A stretch of 64,000 bases of DNA from Natrarchaeobius chitinivorans (GTDB taxonomy: Archaea > Halobacteriota > Halobacteria > Halobacteriales > Natrialbaceae): contig NZ_REGA01000001.1 of assembly GCF_003841505.1 (NCBI RefSeq), positions 434,001 through 498,000 of the forward strand, read 5' to 3'. The notes beneath the pieces are model-generated. The model was not told where the DNA came from, made no database searches, and saw only the letters and a program-made list of their open reading frames with translations. Position numbers and translations under genes: made by a program. Positions 61,390 through 64,000 of the stretch are shown here, piece after piece. Every line of letters begins with the position of its first letter. The first letter of the stretch is position 1.

Positions 61390-61796
61390 CACTCGGTCGA
61401 AGAAGATGCGATCTCGCGTCGGTCGGACGGATCGGACGGGAAGAGGGGTTTGACCGGGACGACGACGTACGACCGCACGAGGCGTCCGTCGATCGATCGC
61501 CACTTCTCGAGGCACACGAGCCGGTGTGTCTCCCGGTACGCGTCTTCGATTCGATCGAGGATCGCCTCGAAGGCGGTTACGTCGAACTCGTCCGCCGGCA
61601 CGCGGTCCGTAACGACCGCGATACCCTGCAATCGAGCGTAAACGTCGAGTCGGCCCTCGAAGGCGTGCTCGAGTTCTTCGACTCGCTCGTGGACGTCGGC
61701 GACCAGCGTTCCGTCCGTCGCCGATGGGAACGAAACGTACGCCCGGTACTGGTCGGGACGACCCGTAACGTGTCGCTTCCAGAGACGGCGCAACAT
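61389..61796 (-). CDS. Hypothetical protein
   Basis: A 135-residue soluble protein that I do not recognise. It begins MLRRLWKRHVTGRPDQYRAYVSFPS and contains DVHERVEELEHAFEGRLDVYARLQGIAVVTDRV and LEKWRSIDGRLVRSYVVVPVKP. It is alternating beta and helix. The stop lies in element A6. Upstream is a 240-base gap. Confidence 0.7.
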   Translation of the reverse strand: MLRRLWKRHVTGRPDQYRAYVSFPSATDGTLVADVHERVEELEHAFEGRLDVYARLQGIAVVTDRVPADEFDVTAFEAILDRIEDAYRETHRLVCLEKWRSIDGRLVRSYVVVPVKPLFPSDPSDRREIASSSTE

Positions 61797-62036
61797 CGTT
61801 ATCGCTCCCGCGTCGGGTCGAAGTGACTCGACCGGTCGATCGTCGGTCCGATCGTCGAGCGCCGGTTCGGGAGCGAGGTCGTGACCTGCCGCATACGTTC
61901 TTACGCGTCCCTCGGTGGGATCGGTAATACGTCCTTTGTTGTCCGCCGAGGGAGGTCAACGATCTGTTTCGTCACTGTAGCCGACCGTTCGTCGTTCGCG
62001 AGAGCTTTGTACGACCACTGACTACCGACGATCGAT

Positions 62037-62489
62037 ATGCGTCAGATCGCTCCCGCATCGTCGACGCTCTTTCCCGCAGTTTCCACCGGGTTCGTCGCAC
62101 TCGGTGTCGCGGTTAACGACGGTTTTGCTCCGTCCGTAAGGACGATTCCGGCGCTCCTGTTGATCGCCGTCGGTCTCGTGGGCGTGACCAGTTCCGTGAG
62201 CGATCGACCGGTCGATTCGCTACGGGTGCTCGCAGGACGGTGGTGGGCGCTCGCGTTCGTCGCGTTCCTCCCGTACGCCCTCGCGACCGCACCCGCGAGC
62301 GATCGAGCCGTCGAAGCCGCCGACGCCATCTCCGGACCCGTCGCCACCACCGCGCTCGAGGCAGTCGCCGGGGCGGCGGTGCTCGCTGCAGTCTCGGTGA
62401 CGGTACTCTACTGGTTCGCGGAGTACGGGATTCACCCGGGCCGGCCCGCTCCCGAAGACCGCATCCTCGAGGATCGGCGAAAGAAGTAA
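62037..62489 (+). CDS. Haloarchaeal membrane protein, unknown
   Basis: A 150-residue protein with four hydrophobic segments (about 12-30, 37-55, 70-88 and 105-130) and a short charged C-terminus PEDRILEDRRKK. No conserved motif is recognised. It is typical of small haloarchaeal integral membrane proteins. The start ATG fits a TATA-like TTTGTACG region weakly. It converges on the methyltransferase gene. Confidence 0.72.
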   Translation: MRQIAPASSTLFPAVSTGFVALGVAVNDGFAPSVRTIPALLLIAVGLVGVTSSVSDRPVDSLRVLAGRWWALAFVAFLPYALATAPASDRAVEAADAISGPVATTALEAVAGAAVLAAVSVTVLYWFAEYGIHPGRPAPEDRILEDRRKK

Positions 62490-62536
62490 CTGGAGCGTTC
62501 GATTCGGCGTGATCGGCGACTCACGACGAAAAGCCG

Positions 62537-63391
62537 TCACACGTTCCGAGCGATCGTCAGATATCCCGTGTGCCCGACGGGAGCCGTCGACGGCCTCGAG
62601 CCCCGGTCGTCGAACTGCATCTCGCGCTGGATCGTCTCGCGGGTCCGAACGTTCGACAGGCCGACCTCGCGGGCCGCCTCGACGACCGCCCGGGTCGATT
62701 CGATAAACGGGCTGTAGACTGCGACGAAACCGCCGTCGACCAGCAGGTCCGGCGCGTGCGTAATCACTTCGTCCGCGTCGCCGGTATCGAGCGTGAGCAC
62801 GTCGAACGACGACGGCTCGAGCGACTCGAGTTCCTCTCGGAGGTCGCCGGTCCGGACGTCGACCGCGTCCTCGACGCCGCCAAGCGCCATGTTCTCGCGG
62901 GCGACGTCGGCGAACTCGGGGTCGCGCTCGTAGGTCACCACCGACGCGCCGGCGCGGGCCATCGACGCCGCGAGCACGCCCGTCCCGGTTCCCGCGTCGA
63001 GGACCCGGTCGCCGCGAGCGATCCCCGTCTCGCCGATTACCAGTCCGACGTCGCGGGGGACCATCGGCGCGCCCGTCCGCTCGAAGTGGTGAAACAGGTC
63101 CGGTCCCCGGAGCCTGCGAACCGTAAACGCTTCCTCGAGATGCGTCTCGACGGTCTCGCCCGGTTCGACGTCCGCGGGCACCTCGAGGACGCCGAGGTCG
63201 GTCCCCATCTCCTCGCCCGGCTGAACGAGGAACTCGCGGTCCTCGCGAACGAGCAAAACCGGAACGCGATCGCTCTCATCGTCGCTCGAGGCGTCGCTAT
63301 CGTCCCCGGTTTCGCTCGAGGCGCTCCCGCCAGTCGACTCGTCGTCGCCGTCACCGTTTCCGACCGTCTCGGCGTCGGTCTCGTCGGTCAC
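62537..63391 (-). CDS. trmI: tRNA (adenine-N1)-methyltransferase TrmI-like
   Basis: SAM-dependent methyltransferase of 284 residues that makes m1A at tRNA positions 57/58. The motifs are VLVLVREDREFLV-like N-terminal barrel, GDRVLDAGTGTGVLAASMA (SAM loop), TYERDPEFADVARENM, and LTLDTGDADEVI; the family MPRDVGLVIG is also seen. An acidic Ser/Asp-rich N-terminal tail of about 45 residues is added. The GTG start at 63391 is five bases after the nac stop, so both are in one operon. Confidence 0.88.
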   Translation of the reverse strand: MTDETDAETVGNGDGDDESTGGSASSETGDDSDASSDDESDRVPVLLVREDREFLVQPGEEMGTDLGVLEVPADVEPGETVETHLEEAFTVRRLRGPDLFHHFERTGAPMVPRDVGLVIGETGIARGDRVLDAGTGTGVLAASMARAGASVVTYERDPEFADVARENMALGGVEDAVDVRTGDLREELESLEPSSFDVLTLDTGDADEVITHAPDLLVDGGFVAVYSPFIESTRAVVEAAREVGLSNVRTRETIQREMQFDDRGSRPSTAPVGHTGYLTIARNV

Positions 63392-63396
63392 GCGAG

Positions 63397-63777
63397 TTAC
63401 TCGAGGTCGCCGATCGCGGCGGCGAGATCGCCGTCGTTTGCCTCGAGCGCCTCGCGGGCCTCGTCTTCGCTCACGTCGGCGCGGGTCGCGACGAGTTCGA
63501 CGTCGTCGTCGGGGATCGCTCCGTCGGCGTCGGCTTCGGTCTCGGCGTCGCCGCCGGCACTTCCCGATTCGACCTGCTCGGGCGAGCCGATGATCTGGTA
63601 GGTCTCCTGACCGCGGGCGTCCATCTTGGTCACTTCGGGATTGCCGAAGACGAGGTCGTACTCCTCGGTCCGGATGACGACCTCCTGGGCGTCGATTTCG
63701 TCGACGTCGATACCCATCTGTTGCATCATCTGTTCCATCTTGCGCGGGTTGAGTCCGCCGCCGCCTCCTCCAAACAT
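63397..63777 (-). CDS. nac: Nascent polypeptide-associated complex protein (NAC)
   Basis: Ribosome-associated chaperone of 126 residues that shields nascent chains. The N-terminus is [35 protein letters not shown], followed by the NAC fold ([14 protein letters not shown]) and, after an acidic Gly-rich linker, a C-terminal UBA-like helix bundle ([21 protein letters not shown]). The ATG at 63777 is the typical start; a GTG at 63786 is an alternative. It is followed at five bases by trmI. Confidence 0.93.
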   Translation of the reverse strand: MFGGGGGGLNPRKMEQMMQQMGIDVDEIDAQEVVIRTEEYDLVFGNPEVTKMDARGQETYQIIGSPEQVESGSAGGDAETEADADGAIPDDDVELVATRADVSEDEAREALEANDGDLAAAIGDLE

Positions 63778-64000
63778 ACTCGTCACGTCGACTCCCGCGA
63801 CCTTTTACCCTGCGGTCTCCGGTAGCGACGAGTACGGAACGGCGGGGACGCCGACGCTCCGGTAGTGGCGGTCCCAGACGGAAACGGCGAAGATGTTGAC
63901 CCACCGGTAGTGACGGGGACGGAAGGACACGACGACTACGTGCCGGTAGGACGGTTCCGGACGGACACGACGCCGACAGTCGGTCCACCGCTCGAGACGA

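Noticed and set aside
63778-64000. Gene at the right edge
   Set aside because: Open frames there are Arg- and Gly-rich, with degenerate CCGGTAGTG repeats. Nothing recognisable before the window ends.

Overview
The window is a 64 kb piece of a haloarchaeal chromosome. The signs are high GC with strong GC3, very acidic proteins, leaderless genes behind TATA boxes, CetZ, archaeal TFS, NAC, TrmY, CofC and gpmI, and a dense set of haloarchaea-only DUF families (5787, 5789, 5797, 5802, 5813, 7113, 7344, 7522). The style fits the Natrialbales (Natrinema/Haloterrigena-like), but the genus is inference. No rRNA, CRISPR array, transposase or complete provirus was seen. There is one tRNA, tRNA-Pro(CGG).

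Layout. 0-5 kb: sppA, a DUF373 membrane protein, a Dph6-like PP-loop enzyme, a small zinc finger, a DUF457 membrane hydrolase and trmY. 5.1-5.7 kb: tRNA-Pro followed by copies of its own 3' end. 5.7-9.7 kb: metallophosphoesterase, HalOD1 protein, a hypothetical and a CPBP protease. 10.1-14.8 kb: a replication/repair-like block of an Orc1/Cdc6 AAA+ protein, a RecA-like protein with a ruined P-loop, a small acidic protein and a PolB2-type polymerase with altered motif C. 15.1-17.3 kb: two response regulators. 17.4-20.6 kb: HdeD, ArsR, a secreted coiled-coil protein and DUF5802. 20.8-24.6 kb: Vms1-like release factor, a DgcN/DgcA pair and CofC. 24.9-31.2 kb: cetZ, an NDUFA9-like dehydrogenase, tmk, an orphan E1-alpha, TrkA flanked by two AsnC sensor-only proteins, and DUF5813. 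31.4-35.1 kb: DUF7522, EEP, PLD and MetY. 35.2-39.2 kb: two histidine kinases. 39.4-44.3 kb: gpmI, HTTM, nurA. 44.4-50.3 kb: DUF7113, a DUF7344 regulator, herA, DUF4013, DUF5787, DUF5797. 50.6-56.5 kb: MFS, DUF5789, TFS, and a lower-GC block with a Bat-like regulator, a DUF7344 protein and a PAS-GAF kinase. 56.6-63.8 kb: reductase and aldehyde dehydrogenase operon, DUF2267, a mechanosensitive-type channel, two unknowns, tRNA m1A methyltransferase and NAC.

The most unusual feature is a set of three unrelated families of about 80-88 bp nested palindromes (called A, B and C here) scattered between genes. Family A has seven full or near-full copies and at least two fragments, B has four copies, and C has three. 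In at least twelve cases the end of the element is itself the stop codon of the neighbouring gene, in either orientation, and one B copy supplies the stops of both convergent neighbours. No transposase is near any copy. They could be a class of mobile or terminator-like elements that sit precisely on gene ends.

Functionally the window mixes housekeeping genes (translation, glycolysis, nucleotide and F420 synthesis) with signalling and DNA-processing modules. NurA and HerA lie close together but are split by a DUF7113 gene and a DUF7344 regulator. The Orc/RecA-like/PolB2 block looks like one linked system whose enzymes have lost canonical catalytic residues.
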